DNA from: SG8-30 sp963695085
GTDB taxonomy: Bacteria; Pseudomonadota; Gammaproteobacteria; Steroidobacterales; Steroidobacteraceae
Reading direction: 5' to 3'
Length of the DNA stretch: 64,000 nucleotides
Assembly (NCBI GenBank): GCA_963695085.1
Contig: CAVOFV010000003.1
Span: forward strand, 248,001 to 312,000
In this document: in pieces, positions 1-7,432 of the stretch
Layout of the letters: each line of letters opens with the position of its first letter
Position numbering within the stretch: position 1 is the first letter of the stretch
Notes under the pieces: model-generated
Seen by the model: only the letters and a program-made list of their open reading frames with translations
What the model was told of the DNA's origin: nothing
The model's database searches: none
Position numbers and translations under genes: made by a program

Positions 1-528
1 TGTCGCGACCGCCACTGCGGGCCGTACGATCGCAAACCAGCCGGGCGGCAGTATGACAGGGGTCAACCGGTCGCCGATGCCCTCGGCCCAGGCCGAGCGG
101 CCGCGCACGAAGACCGGCACATCGGCTCCCAGCTCGGCCCCGAGCGCCGCCAGGCGGTCCTCATCGAGTCCCGCCCCCCACAGGTCGTTCAGCGCCACCA
201 GGGTCGTCGCGGCATCGGAACTGCCGCCTCCCAGCCCGCCCTGCAGCGGGATGCGCTTGCGCAGGACGATGTCGACACCCTGGCGCATGCCGGTCCGCTC
301 GCGCAGCAGCCGTGCGGCCCGTACCGCCAGGTCGTCCGCGGCCGGCACTTCCGGCGGCCCCGCCACCCGGCGCACCTGACCGTCGTCGCGCACGGTGAAT
401 TCGAGCTCGTCCGCCAGGTCCAGCAGCTGGAACACGGTCTGCAACTCGTGGTAGCCGTCCGGTCGCCGGCCGACCACGTGCAGGAACAGGTTCAGCTTCG
501 CGGGCGCCGGCCAGGCGGCGGCATTCAC
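1..528 (-). CDS. ispE: 4-diphosphocytidyl-2-C-methyl-D-erythritol kinase, 3'-truncated by window edge
   Basis: This is the GHMP kinase of the non-mevalonate (MEP) isoprenoid pathway. It phosphorylates CDP-methylerythritol in the cytoplasm. The visible 176 residues include the N-terminal substrate motif PAKLNLFLHV (about residues 8-17) and the glycine-rich ATP loop GGLGGGSSDAA (about 97-107). The C-terminal part lies beyond position 1. The start is a GTG at 526-528 that shares the bases GTGA with the lolB stop; an ATG two bases further in is in another frame and stops after 11 codons. The order TPR gene-lolB-ispE divergent from hemA is the arrangement known in Pseudomonas, where prs and rplY follow, so those would be expected just outside the window. 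Confidence 0.95.
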   Translation of the reverse strand, partial: MNAAAWPAPAKLNLFLHVVGRRPDGYHELQTVFQLLDLADELEFTVRDDGQVRRVAGPPEVPAADDLAVRAARLLRERTGMRQGVDIVLRKRIPLQGGLGGGSSDAATTLVALNDLWGAGLDEDRLAALGAELGADVPVFVRGRSAWAEGIGDRLTPVILPPGWFAIVRPAVAVAT

Positions 529-1109
529 GGCGCGACGTCCCAGCGGCTGACCGCCAGCTTGAGTCGCGCCCCGGCCAGTTCGGCCGTCAGGCGTGCCGGC
601 AGCAGGTGCCCCGCAACCTGGTGCCAGCGGTCCACGCTGACCCGCCAGCCCGCCTGCTCGAACGAAGGCGGCGCGCCGTTGCCGCCCGCCGTTTCCGTGA
701 ATGGCAGCCCCGGTGCCGGTGCGCCCAGCACCCAGTGCCGCAGTGAGGTCAGGGGCACGTCGGCCCCCAGCCGGTCTGCCAGCAGCCGTTCCGCCTGTGC
801 GCCCTCGGTCCGGGCTCCGTCGGCGTCTTCCAGGCTCAACCCCTGCGGTCCAAGCGTCACCCGCATCGCGCCTGCGCCAAATGGCCCGCTGATCCTGAGT
901 TCGCTGACGCCGCCGGCCTCATGCCAATCCAGGCTGCCGGATGCGCCCTCTGCGCCGGCCGCGACAGCCACGCGCCCCGTCATGCGCCATTCCGACATGG
1001 CCTGCAGCGCGGTCCGTCGCGCCGCCCAGTCCACGCCTTCTGGCGGGCGCGGAACGGCCGCGCAAGCGGTGAGGACCAGGGCGATAGCGAACCAGGCGGC
1101 CAGGCGCAT
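525..1109 (-). CDS. lolB: outer-membrane lipoprotein receptor LolB
   Basis: The protein has 194 residues. LolB takes lipoproteins from periplasmic LolA and inserts them into the inner leaflet of the outer membrane. The N-terminus is a short lipoprotein signal ending in LTAC, so Cys16 is the expected acylated residue. The rest has the LolB pattern of a central WRMTGRVAV stretch and a C-terminal W-x-V half-barrel ending in SRWDV. The start is the ATG at 1107-1109, five bases after the TPR gene stop; an upstream open extension in the same frame has no signal peptide and lies inside the TPR gene. It overlaps ispE by four bases, so translation is probably coupled. Sequence conservation in LolB is low, but the lipobox, length and neighbours agree. 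Confidence 0.9.
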   Translation of the reverse strand: MRLAAWFAIALVLTACAAVPRPPEGVDWAARRTALQAMSEWRMTGRVAVAAGAEGASGSLDWHEAGGVSELRISGPFGAGAMRVTLGPQGLSLEDADGARTEGAQAERLLADRLGADVPLTSLRHWVLGAPAPGLPFTETAGGNGAPPSFEQAGWRVSVDRWHQVAGHLLPARLTAELAGARLKLAVSRWDVAP

Positions 1110-1114
1110 GCCGG

Positions 1115-2770
1115 TCAGCCCGGGTGGCGCGCGACCGTGCGCTGCAGCGAGCGGTTGCCGGGGCTGTCTTCGCCAGCCTCCGCCCACAGCCGTTTCGCCT
1201 CTTCGCGGCGGCCCTGGGCCCACAGTACTTCGCCAAGGTGCGCGGCCACCTCCGGGTCGCGGGACCGTTCCCAGGCGCGTTCCAGCCACGGCAGCGATTC
1301 CAGCGGGCGCTCGAGCCGGAACAGCGCCCAGCCCATCGAGTCCATCACCGCATAGCTGTCGGGGCGTCCCTCGATCGCGCGGCGCACCAGCTCGTAGCCC
1401 TCTGCCGCGCGGCCGGTGCGGTCCGCCAGCGTGTAGCCGAGCGCGTTGAGCGCCGTGGGGTCGTCGGGACGGCGCCGCAATGCGTCGCGCAGGACGGCGA
1501 TGGCGTCGGGCACCCGGTCCAGGCGCTCCAGCAGGTAGCCACGCCCGAGTTGCAGGTCGCTGTCGTCCGGATACAGTGCCGCCGCCCGGTCCAGCAGCCG
1601 CAGCGCATCGACGCCGCGGCCCTCCTCCTCGAGCCGGGCGACGAGACCGTAGACGACGTCGCGGGCGCGCTCTGGCGACTGCTCGAGGAAATCCTCCAGG
1701 ACCTGCTCGGCGCGCTGCGGCGCACCCAGCTCGATGTTGAGCCGGTGCGCCCGTAACTGCGAGGCCACCGCCCGCGGGCCGGACGTCACGCGCTCCAGCA
1801 GCCGGACGGCAAGCGGCATGTCCGCGTGTTTCTCGGCCAGCAGCCCCAGGTAGGCCAACGCGGTCTGGTCGCCGCGGGACAGCTGCGCCAGGTCCTTGAA
1901 GGCCCTGGCCGCACCTTCGTAGTCGCCCAGGGACCAGTCCAGCGAGCCGAGTCCCTCCAGCGCCTGCGGCACGGCCGTGCCCGACTTGCGCAGGTCCGCG
2001 AATACGCTGCGCGCCTGTTCATGGCGCTCTGCGCCGGCCAGCCACCATGCCAGGCTGAGCCGGCTCAGCACGTCGCCGTCGGCGGCCAGCGCCCCGGCGC
2101 GCGCGAGGCCCTCGTCCGTCCGTCCCAGCAGCAGCAGCGCCCGCACTTCGGCAAGTTCGGCCATGCGCCAGCCCGGCCTGATCTCCAGGGCGCGCCGCGC
2201 GGCGTGCAGTGCCAGCTGGCCATGCTCCGCCTGCTCCCACAGCACGCTGCGCGCAAGCTGTGCCTCGGCCAGTCCCGCGTCCCGTTCCGTGAGCCGTTCC
2301 ATGACCCGCGCGGCGCCGGTCTTGTTCGTTTCCCTCCCCAGCGTCGCGCCAAGGGCCGTGTAGCCCTCCGCGCGATCCTGCCAGGCGGTATCGAGCACGA
2401 TTGCGAAATGCGTGATCGACTCGTCGGTGCGGTACAGGCGCAGCAGCGCCGTCGCCAGATGGCGGCGGGCTTCCTCGCTGGCCGGCTCGAGCTCCACCCA
2501 GCGACCCGCGGCACGCACCGCCGCTGCCATCTGGTCGTGCTCAAACGCGGCGCGTGTCGCGCGCCCGGCCAGCTGGGCATCGTCCGAGGCGGCTGCAGCG
2601 CAGCCCAAGGCAGCCGCGGCCGCGGGCCAGTCGCCGCGCGCCACGGCACGTTCCGCCGCCGCCACGTGCGGCGCCGGCTCGCGCGTCGCACAGGCGGCCA
2701 CGGCCGCGGCCGGCGGCAGTGCCGCCAGGGTGGCAAACAGGGCAGTCAGGGTCGCGGATGTGAGGCGCAC
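1115..2770 (-). CDS. tetratricopeptide-repeat protein, exported
   Basis: The protein has 551 residues from a GTG start at 2768-2770. The N-terminus (RLTSATLTALFATLAALPPAA) looks like a signal peptide and is followed by repeated TPR helices, for example LGRGYLLERLDRVPDAIAVL and LNALGYTLADRTGRAAEGYEL. The C-terminal half is the most regular. TPR arrays mediate protein-protein contacts; the exact role of this family is unknown. It corresponds by position to the TPR gene between hemA and lolB in Pseudomonas. A longer open frame reaches 2869, but starting there would put a non-signal extension before the hydrophobic segment and run into the hemA start region. A TATAGT hexamer lies six bases upstream of the chosen GTG. 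Confidence 0.85.
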   Translation of the reverse strand: MRLTSATLTALFATLAALPPAAAVAACATREPAPHVAAAERAVARGDWPAAAAALGCAAAASDDAQLAGRATRAAFEHDQMAAAVRAAGRWVELEPASEEARRHLATALLRLYRTDESITHFAIVLDTAWQDRAEGYTALGATLGRETNKTGAARVMERLTERDAGLAEAQLARSVLWEQAEHGQLALHAARRALEIRPGWRMAELAEVRALLLLGRTDEGLARAGALAADGDVLSRLSLAWWLAGAERHEQARSVFADLRKSGTAVPQALEGLGSLDWSLGDYEGAARAFKDLAQLSRGDQTALAYLGLLAEKHADMPLAVRLLERVTSGPRAVASQLRAHRLNIELGAPQRAEQVLEDFLEQSPERARDVVYGLVARLEEEGRGVDALRLLDRAAALYPDDSDLQLGRGYLLERLDRVPDAIAVLRDALRRRPDDPTALNALGYTLADRTGRAAEGYELVRRAIEGRPDSYAVMDSMGWALFRLERPLESLPWLERAWERSRDPEVAAHLGEVLWAQGRREEAKRLWAEAGEDSPGNRSLQRTVARHPG

Positions 2771-2776
2771 GGCCGC

Positions 2777-2782
2777 ACTATA
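2777..2782 (-). promoter_or_regulatory. putative -10 element of the TPR-lolB-ispE operon
   Basis: TATAGT is read on the minus strand, with only six bases between it and the GTG start of the TPR gene. No convincing -35 is visible at 16-18 bases. If it is used, the transcript would have almost no leader. The 101-base gap between this gene and hemA must also hold the hemA promoter, which I could not assign. Confidence 0.4.
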
Positions 2783-2871
2783 ACGCAGCGCCAGTGCCTG
2801 CCGCGCCGGGCTCGGCTTGTGCTGCCCACGGCCATCCCGGACAATCCGCGGCGTCAATTGACTGGTCAACC

Positions 2872-4116
2872 ATGTCCATCGTCGTACTCGGCCTCAATCA
2901 CCGCACGGCGCCCGTGGAAACACGGGAGCGCGTCGTATTCGACGGCCCGCGGCTGCCGGATGCGCTGCACAGCCTGTGCGCCCGGCCGGGCGTGCAGGAA
3001 GGGCTGATCGTCTCGACCTGCAACCGCACCGAGATGTACTGCGTGGTCGAGGGCGGCGAGCCGGCACTCGCCGAATGGCTGGCCGGCTACCACGCGGCCG
3101 CTCCAGACCTGGCGCAGTGCTGCTACGAACTGCACGGCCCGGCCGCCGTACAGCACGTCTTCGCCGTGGCATCGGGCCTGGACTCGTTGATCATCGGCGA
3201 GCCCCAGATCCTCGGCCAGCTCAAGGACGCCTACCGCGCAGCCCGTGACGCGGGGACCGCAGGACCGTTGCTCAACCGGTTGTTCCAGGCCACCTTTGCG
3301 GTGGCCAAGCGGGTGCGCACCGAGACCAGGATCGGCGCGAGCGCGGTGTCGGTCGCCTCGGCCGGCGTGCAGCTCGCGCGGCGCATCTTTGCGGGTTTCG
3401 AGCAGCACACCGCGCTGCTGATCGGCGCCGGCGAGATGATCGAGCTGACCGGCAGGCACCTGCACGCGCAGGGCCTCAAGCGCATGATCATCGCCAACCG
3501 CAGCCTCGAGCGCGCGCGCCGCCTCGCGTCCGAGTTCAAGGCATCCGCCATCACGCTGGACGCGCTCGACGAGCATCTCGCGCAGGCCGACATCGTCATC
3601 AGCTCGACGGCGAGCCCCGTCCCGGTGGTCACCTTCGCGGCGACCCGCGCCGCCATTGCCGCGCGCCGGCACCGACCGATGTTCATGCTGGACATCGCCG
3701 TGCCGCGCGACATCGAGCCGCGGGTGGCCGACCTCGAGGACGTATTCCTGTACACGATCGACGACCTCAAGGAGGTCGTGGACCACAACCTGCAGGCGCG
3801 CCAGGAAGAGGCCGAGGAGGCGCGCCTGCTGGTCGCGGCGGAGGTCGAGCGGTTCAGCCTGGCGCTCAAGACGCTGGATGCGGCGCCGATCATCAGCCTG
3901 GTGCGCGCACGCGCCGACCAGACCAAGGCCCAGACCCTGGAGCAGGCGCGCCGCATGCTCGAGGCCGGCAAGCGCGAGGAAGCGCTGGAGTTTCTCGCCA
4001 ACACGCTGACCAACCGCCTGCTGCATGCGCCTTCGCGGGCGCTGCGGCTGGCCGCCGAACAGGGCGATGGCGAGCTGATCCGGGCCGCGCACCGGCTGTA
4101 CGGACTCGATGACTGA
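2872..4116 (+). CDS. hemA: glutamyl-tRNA reductase
   Basis: The protein has 414 residues. It reduces Glu-tRNA(Glu) to glutamate-1-semialdehyde, the first committed step of C5-pathway tetrapyrrole synthesis. The N-terminal catalytic domain has the nucleophile Cys50 in STCNRTEMY. The NADPH domain follows (GAGEMIELTGRHL), and the C-terminal helical dimerisation domain starts near residue 310. An upstream open extension in the same frame lacks the family N-terminus, while the chosen ATG gives the canonical MSIVVLGLNHRTAP. The next gene is prfA, a very common pairing. No heme-responsive site can be recognised by eye. Confidence 0.97.
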   Translation: MSIVVLGLNHRTAPVETRERVVFDGPRLPDALHSLCARPGVQEGLIVSTCNRTEMYCVVEGGEPALAEWLAGYHAAAPDLAQCCYELHGPAAVQHVFAVASGLDSLIIGEPQILGQLKDAYRAARDAGTAGPLLNRLFQATFAVAKRVRTETRIGASAVSVASAGVQLARRIFAGFEQHTALLIGAGEMIELTGRHLHAQGLKRMIIANRSLERARRLASEFKASAITLDALDEHLAQADIVISSTASPVPVVTFAATRAAIAARRHRPMFMLDIAVPRDIEPRVADLEDVFLYTIDDLKEVVDHNLQARQEEAEEARLLVAAEVERFSLALKTLDAAPIISLVRARADQTKAQTLEQARRMLEAGKREEALEFLANTLTNRLLHAPSRALRLAAEQGDGELIRAAHRLYGLDD

Positions 4117-4140
4117 GCTGTCCAGGCCGACTCCAGGCTC

Positions 4141-5220
4141 ATGAAAGAACAGATCAGGCGCAAGCTCGAGCAACTGGCCGACCGGCGCGACGAAGTCGGC
4201 CGCTTGCTGGCCGATCCCGCCGTGCTGGCCCGGCCGGACGCGTACCGCGACCTGTCGGTGGAGTTTTCGCGGCTCGACCCGGTCGTCGCGGCGTTTGGCG
4301 AGTGGCGGGAACTCGAGCGGCAGCTCGAGGCCGCGCTGGCGATGGCCGCGGATCCCGACCGTGGGGTGCGCGAACTGGCCGACCAGGAGGTGCGCGCGCT
4401 GCGGGAGCGCATCGAGGCCGGCAGCACGTCGCTGCAGGACTCGATTGTGCCCGCCGACGCGCTCGATGCCAGCGACGTGTTCCTGGAAATCCGCGCCGCG
4501 GCCGGCGGCGACGAAGCCGCGATCTTCGCGGGCGACCTGTTCCGCATGTACTCGCGCTACGCGGACGCGCGCGGCTGGCGCGTCGAAGTGCTGTCCGAGA
4601 GCCGTGGCGAGCACGGCGGCTATCGCGAGGTGATCAGCCGGATCGCCGGCCGCAATGTGTACGCGCGCCTCAAGTTCGAGTCGGGCACGCACCGCGTGCA
4701 GCGTGTGCCGGCCACCGAGGCGCAGGGCCGGATCCACACCTCCACCTGCACCGTCGCGATCCTGCCCGAGGTCGAAGCCGCGGACAGCGTCGAGGTGAAC
4801 CCGGCCGACCTTCGCATCGACACCTACCGCGCCTCGGGCGCGGGCGGCCAGCACGTCAACAAGACCGACTCGGCCGTGCGGATCACGCACGTGCCGACCG
4901 GCCTGGTCGTCGAGTGCCAGGACGAGCGCTCGCAGCACAAGAACCGGGCACGCGCAATGTCGTTGCTGCGCGCCCGGCTGCTCGCGGCGGAGCGCGAGCG
5001 GCAGCAGCGCGAGACGGCTGCGACGCGCCGCCTGCAGGTCGGCAGCGGCGACCGCTCGGAGCGCATTCGTACCTACAACTTCCCGCAGGCCAGGGTCACC
5101 GACCACCGAATCGACCTGACGCTGCACAAGCTCGACGACATCATCAACGGCGCACTCGATGCGTTGATCGAGCCGCTGCTCAGGGAATACCGGTCCGAGC
5201 AGCTGTCCGAGTTGTCATGA
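4141..5220 (+). CDS. prfA: peptide chain release factor 1
   Basis: The protein has 359 residues and recognises UAA and UAG stop codons. It carries the PAT tripeptide (in RVPATEAQGR) that reads the stop codon, and the GGQ motif at residues 235-237 that triggers peptidyl-tRNA hydrolysis. Length and motif spacing are standard. It begins 24 bases after hemA and is followed 25 bases later by prmC, whose product methylates the GGQ glutamine. The three genes form the usual hemA-prfA-prmC unit. Confidence 0.98.
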   Translation: MKEQIRRKLEQLADRRDEVGRLLADPAVLARPDAYRDLSVEFSRLDPVVAAFGEWRELERQLEAALAMAADPDRGVRELADQEVRALRERIEAGSTSLQDSIVPADALDASDVFLEIRAAAGGDEAAIFAGDLFRMYSRYADARGWRVEVLSESRGEHGGYREVISRIAGRNVYARLKFESGTHRVQRVPATEAQGRIHTSTCTVAILPEVEAADSVEVNPADLRIDTYRASGAGGQHVNKTDSAVRITHVPTGLVVECQDERSQHKNRARAMSLLRARLLAAERERQQRETAATRRLQVGSGDRSERIRTYNFPQARVTDHRIDLTLHKLDDIINGALDALIEPLLREYRSEQLSELS

Positions 5221-5245
5221 TCCGCGACCCGGCCGGGCACGTTTC

Positions 5246-6100
5246 GTGAGCACCGTCGACGCGGCGCTCGCCGCCGCCGGCAAGGCACTGCAGGGCCGCT
5301 CGCAGTCGGCGGCGCTCGACGCGGGCCTGCTGCTCGCGCAGGTTCTCGGCTGCACGCGCGGCGCGCTGGCGGCGCGCGGCGCGCAGCCCCTGGCGCCGGC
5401 GGATCTGTCGGCGTTCCTCGCGCTGGTCAGCCGGCGTGCCGCCGGCGTGCCCGTTGCCTACCTGACCGGGCAGCGCAGTTTCTGGACGCTCGAGCTCGCG
5501 GTCACGCCGGCGGTACTCGTGCCACGCCCCGAGACCGAGCTGCTGGTCGAGACGGCACTCGAGCGACTCCAGGGCCGACCGGCACCGTCCGTACTCGACC
5601 TCGGCACCGGCAGCGGCGCCATTGCGATCGCGGTGGCGGCCGAACGCTGCGATGCGACGCTGGTCGCCGTGGACGACAGCGCGGCCGCCCTTGAAGTCGC
5701 CCGCCGCAACGCCACCGCGGCCGGCGCCGCCAATGTGCAGTTCCTGCAGGGCCGCTGGTTCGAACCGGTGGCCGGGCAACGCTTCGACGCGATCCTGGCG
5801 AACCCACCGTACCTCGCGGATTCCGACCCGCACCTGGCTGCGCTCGCCTTCGAACCGCGCGCCGCGCTGGTCGCCGGTCCCACCGGCCTGGAGGCGATTG
5901 CGCAGATCCTCGCCACCGCGCATGCCCACCTCGCCCCGGACGGGTTCGTCGCCTTGGAACACGGCAGCGAGCAGGGCGAGGCCGTGCGCGGGCTGTGCGC
6001 AGTTGGCCAGCTGCAAGGGGCTGTCACGCACCGCGACCTGGCCGGGCTCGAACGCGTCACGGTGGCGTGCGTGCCTGCGCGCGTGGCGCCAGGCGGTTAG
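5246..6100 (+). CDS. prmC: release factor glutamine N5-methyltransferase
   Basis: The protein has 284 residues, with an assumed GTG start at 5246. It methylates the Gln of the GGQ motif in release factors RF1 and RF2. It has a helical N-terminal domain and a Rossmann methyltransferase domain with LDLGTGSGAIAIAV for AdoMet binding and the catalytic NPPY motif (ANPPYLAD). The PRPETELLVE segment that precedes the AdoMet domain is typical of PrmC. The stop codon TAG forms the first three bases of a TAGAAT hexamer that may be the -10 of ppiB. Confidence 0.96.
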   Translation: MSTVDAALAAAGKALQGRSQSAALDAGLLLAQVLGCTRGALAARGAQPLAPADLSAFLALVSRRAAGVPVAYLTGQRSFWTLELAVTPAVLVPRPETELLVETALERLQGRPAPSVLDLGTGSGAIAIAVAAERCDATLVAVDDSAAALEVARRNATAAGAANVQFLQGRWFEPVAGQRFDAILANPPYLADSDPHLAALAFEPRAALVAGPTGLEAIAQILATAHAHLAPDGFVALEHGSEQGEAVRGLCAVGQLQGAVTHRDLAGLERVTVACVPARVAPGG

Positions 6101-6103
6101 AAT
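6098..6103 (+). promoter_or_regulatory. putative -10 hexamer of ppiB, overlapping the prmC stop codon
   Basis: TAGAAT begins with the prmC stop TAG and lies 35 bases before the ppiB ATG. I see no good -35. The same TA(T/G)AAT hexamer recurs before several genes in the window, which is the main reason to propose it. Confidence 0.4.
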
Positions 6104-6138
6104 GCCCGCCTTCCAACACCGCCACCCCAGGTTCCAGC

Positions 6139-6633
6139 ATGATCAAGTTCCAGACCTCGCTCGGTGATTTCACGGTCGAGCTGTTCACCGACGCAGCGCC
6201 GGTCAGCGCCGCGAACTTCCTGCAGTACGTGGATGACGGCCACTTCGACGGCACGATCTTCCACCGCGTGATTCCGGGCTTCATGATCCAGGGCGGCGGC
6301 TTTACCGCCGACATGAAGCAGAAGCCGACCCGCAAGCCGATCGAGAACGAAGCCGCCAACGGCGTCAAGAACCTGCGCGGCTCGCTGTCCATGGCCCGCA
6401 CCAGCGAGGTCAACAGCGCCTCGTCGCAGTTCTTCGTCAACCTCGTGGACAATGCCTTTCTCGACCACCAGGGGCCGCGCAACTACGGCTACGCGGTGTT
6501 CGGCAGGGTCGCGGCCGGGCTGGACGTGATCGACGCGATCGCCGCCGTCGAGACGGGCCGCAAGGGCGGCCACGACGACGTGCCCTCGGAGCCGGTCGTG
6601 GTCACGAGCGCGCGGCGCGTCGACGCCGGCTGA
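6139..6633 (+). CDS. ppiB: cyclophilin-type peptidyl-prolyl isomerase
   Basis: The protein has 164 residues and no signal peptide, so it is probably the cytoplasmic cyclophilin. It interconverts cis and trans proline peptide bonds. Cyclophilin signatures are present: FHRVIPGFMIQGGGF, the NSASSQFFVNL stretch and YAVFGRV. It contains an insert-free core of typical bacterial length. The ATG at 6139 was chosen over an upstream open extension because that extension overlaps prmC and lacks homology. It precedes mtgA by 18 bases. Confidence 0.95.
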   Translation: MIKFQTSLGDFTVELFTDAAPVSAANFLQYVDDGHFDGTIFHRVIPGFMIQGGGFTADMKQKPTRKPIENEAANGVKNLRGSLSMARTSEVNSASSQFFVNLVDNAFLDHQGPRNYGYAVFGRVAAGLDVIDAIAAVETGRKGGHDDVPSEPVVVTSARRVDAG

Positions 6634-6651
6634 GGCAGGCGCCCGCCCGCC

Positions 6652-7368
6652 ATGCCGAGGCGCCGCTCCCGGATCGCCCGGCTGCTGCGCGCAGCGGGCC
6701 TCGTCGTACTCGGCGCCGTCGCCGCCAGCATCCTCGCGGTCGCGGCCCTGCGCTGGCTGCCGGTGCCGCTCACGTCCTTCATGCTGCAGGACCGCATCGC
6801 TGCGCTGGCACACCGCGAGGCCGGCTACCGCTACGCGCATGACTGGGTGCCCCGGCAGCGCATCGCGGCGCATGCCGCGCTGGCCGTGGTGGCGGCCGAG
6901 GACCAGAACTTCATGGCCCACTGGGGCTTCGACCTCGAGGCGATCGACCGGGCGCTCACGGAGCAGCAGCGCGGCCGGCGCCTGCGCGGCGCCAGCACGC
7001 TGACCCAGCAGCTCGCCAAGAACCTGTTCCTGTGGCCCGGCCGCAGCTGGCTGCGCAAGGGGCTCGAGGCTTGGTTCACCGTGCTGATCGAGGCGCTGTG
7101 GCCGAAGCAGCGCGTCCTCGAGGTCTACCTCAACAGCGCGGAATTCGGCCGCGGCACCTGGGGCATCGAGGCCGCCAGCCGCCGTTATTTCGGCAAGCCC
7201 GCCGCAGAACTCGACCGCGGCGAGGCAGCGCTGCTGGCCGCCGTGCTGCCCAGCCCAAGGCGGCTGCGGGCTGACCGCCCATCGGGCTACCTGCGCGGCC
7301 GGCAGGCGTGGATCCTCGCGCAGATGGCCGAGCTCGGTGGCACCGACCGCGACCCCGGCAGCCGTTAG
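6652..7368 (+). CDS. mtgA: monofunctional biosynthetic peptidoglycan transglycosylase
   Basis: The protein has 238 residues with one N-terminal membrane helix (about 12-33). It polymerises lipid II into glycan strands without a transpeptidase domain. The GT51 fold is clear: catalytic Glu83 in AAEDQNF, GASTLTQQLAKNLFL, and the KQRVLEVYLNSAEFG motif. It is the last gene of the plus-strand run. A GC-rich hairpin follows and converges with the TonB receptor gene. Confidence 0.95.
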   Translation: MPRRRSRIARLLRAAGLVVLGAVAASILAVAALRWLPVPLTSFMLQDRIAALAHREAGYRYAHDWVPRQRIAAHAALAVVAAEDQNFMAHWGFDLEAIDRALTEQQRGRRLRGASTLTQQLAKNLFLWPGRSWLRKGLEAWFTVLIEALWPKQRVLEVYLNSAEFGRGTWGIEAASRRYFGKPAAELDRGEAALLAAVLPSPRRLRADRPSGYLRGRQAWILAQMAELGGTDRDPGSR

Positions 7369-7378
7369 CGCGACACAG

Positions 7379-7407
7379 AAAAGGCCCCGGCGCGGCGCGC
7401 CGGGGCC
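7379..7407 (-). terminator. Rho-independent terminator of the TonB receptor gene
   Basis: Perfect 10-base arms at 7383-7392 and 7398-7407 enclose a five-base loop. On the minus strand the stem is followed by UUUUCUG (complement of 7376-7382). The U-tract side shows that it serves the minus-strand receptor gene. The hairpin could also slow read-through from mtgA. Confidence 0.75.
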
Positions 7408-7432
7408 CCGGAATCAAGGCCTTGCCGTCAGC

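Noticed and set aside
2858..2863. TTGACT as a hemA -35 element
   Set aside because: It is only nine bases from the hemA ATG, too close for a -35, and no -10 can follow it before the coding start.
2866..5127. Open frame of 753 codons on the minus strand opposite hemA and prfA
   Set aside because: It is antisense to two certain genes, has low-complexity Arg/Ala/Gly-rich composition and arises from GC-rich codon bias.
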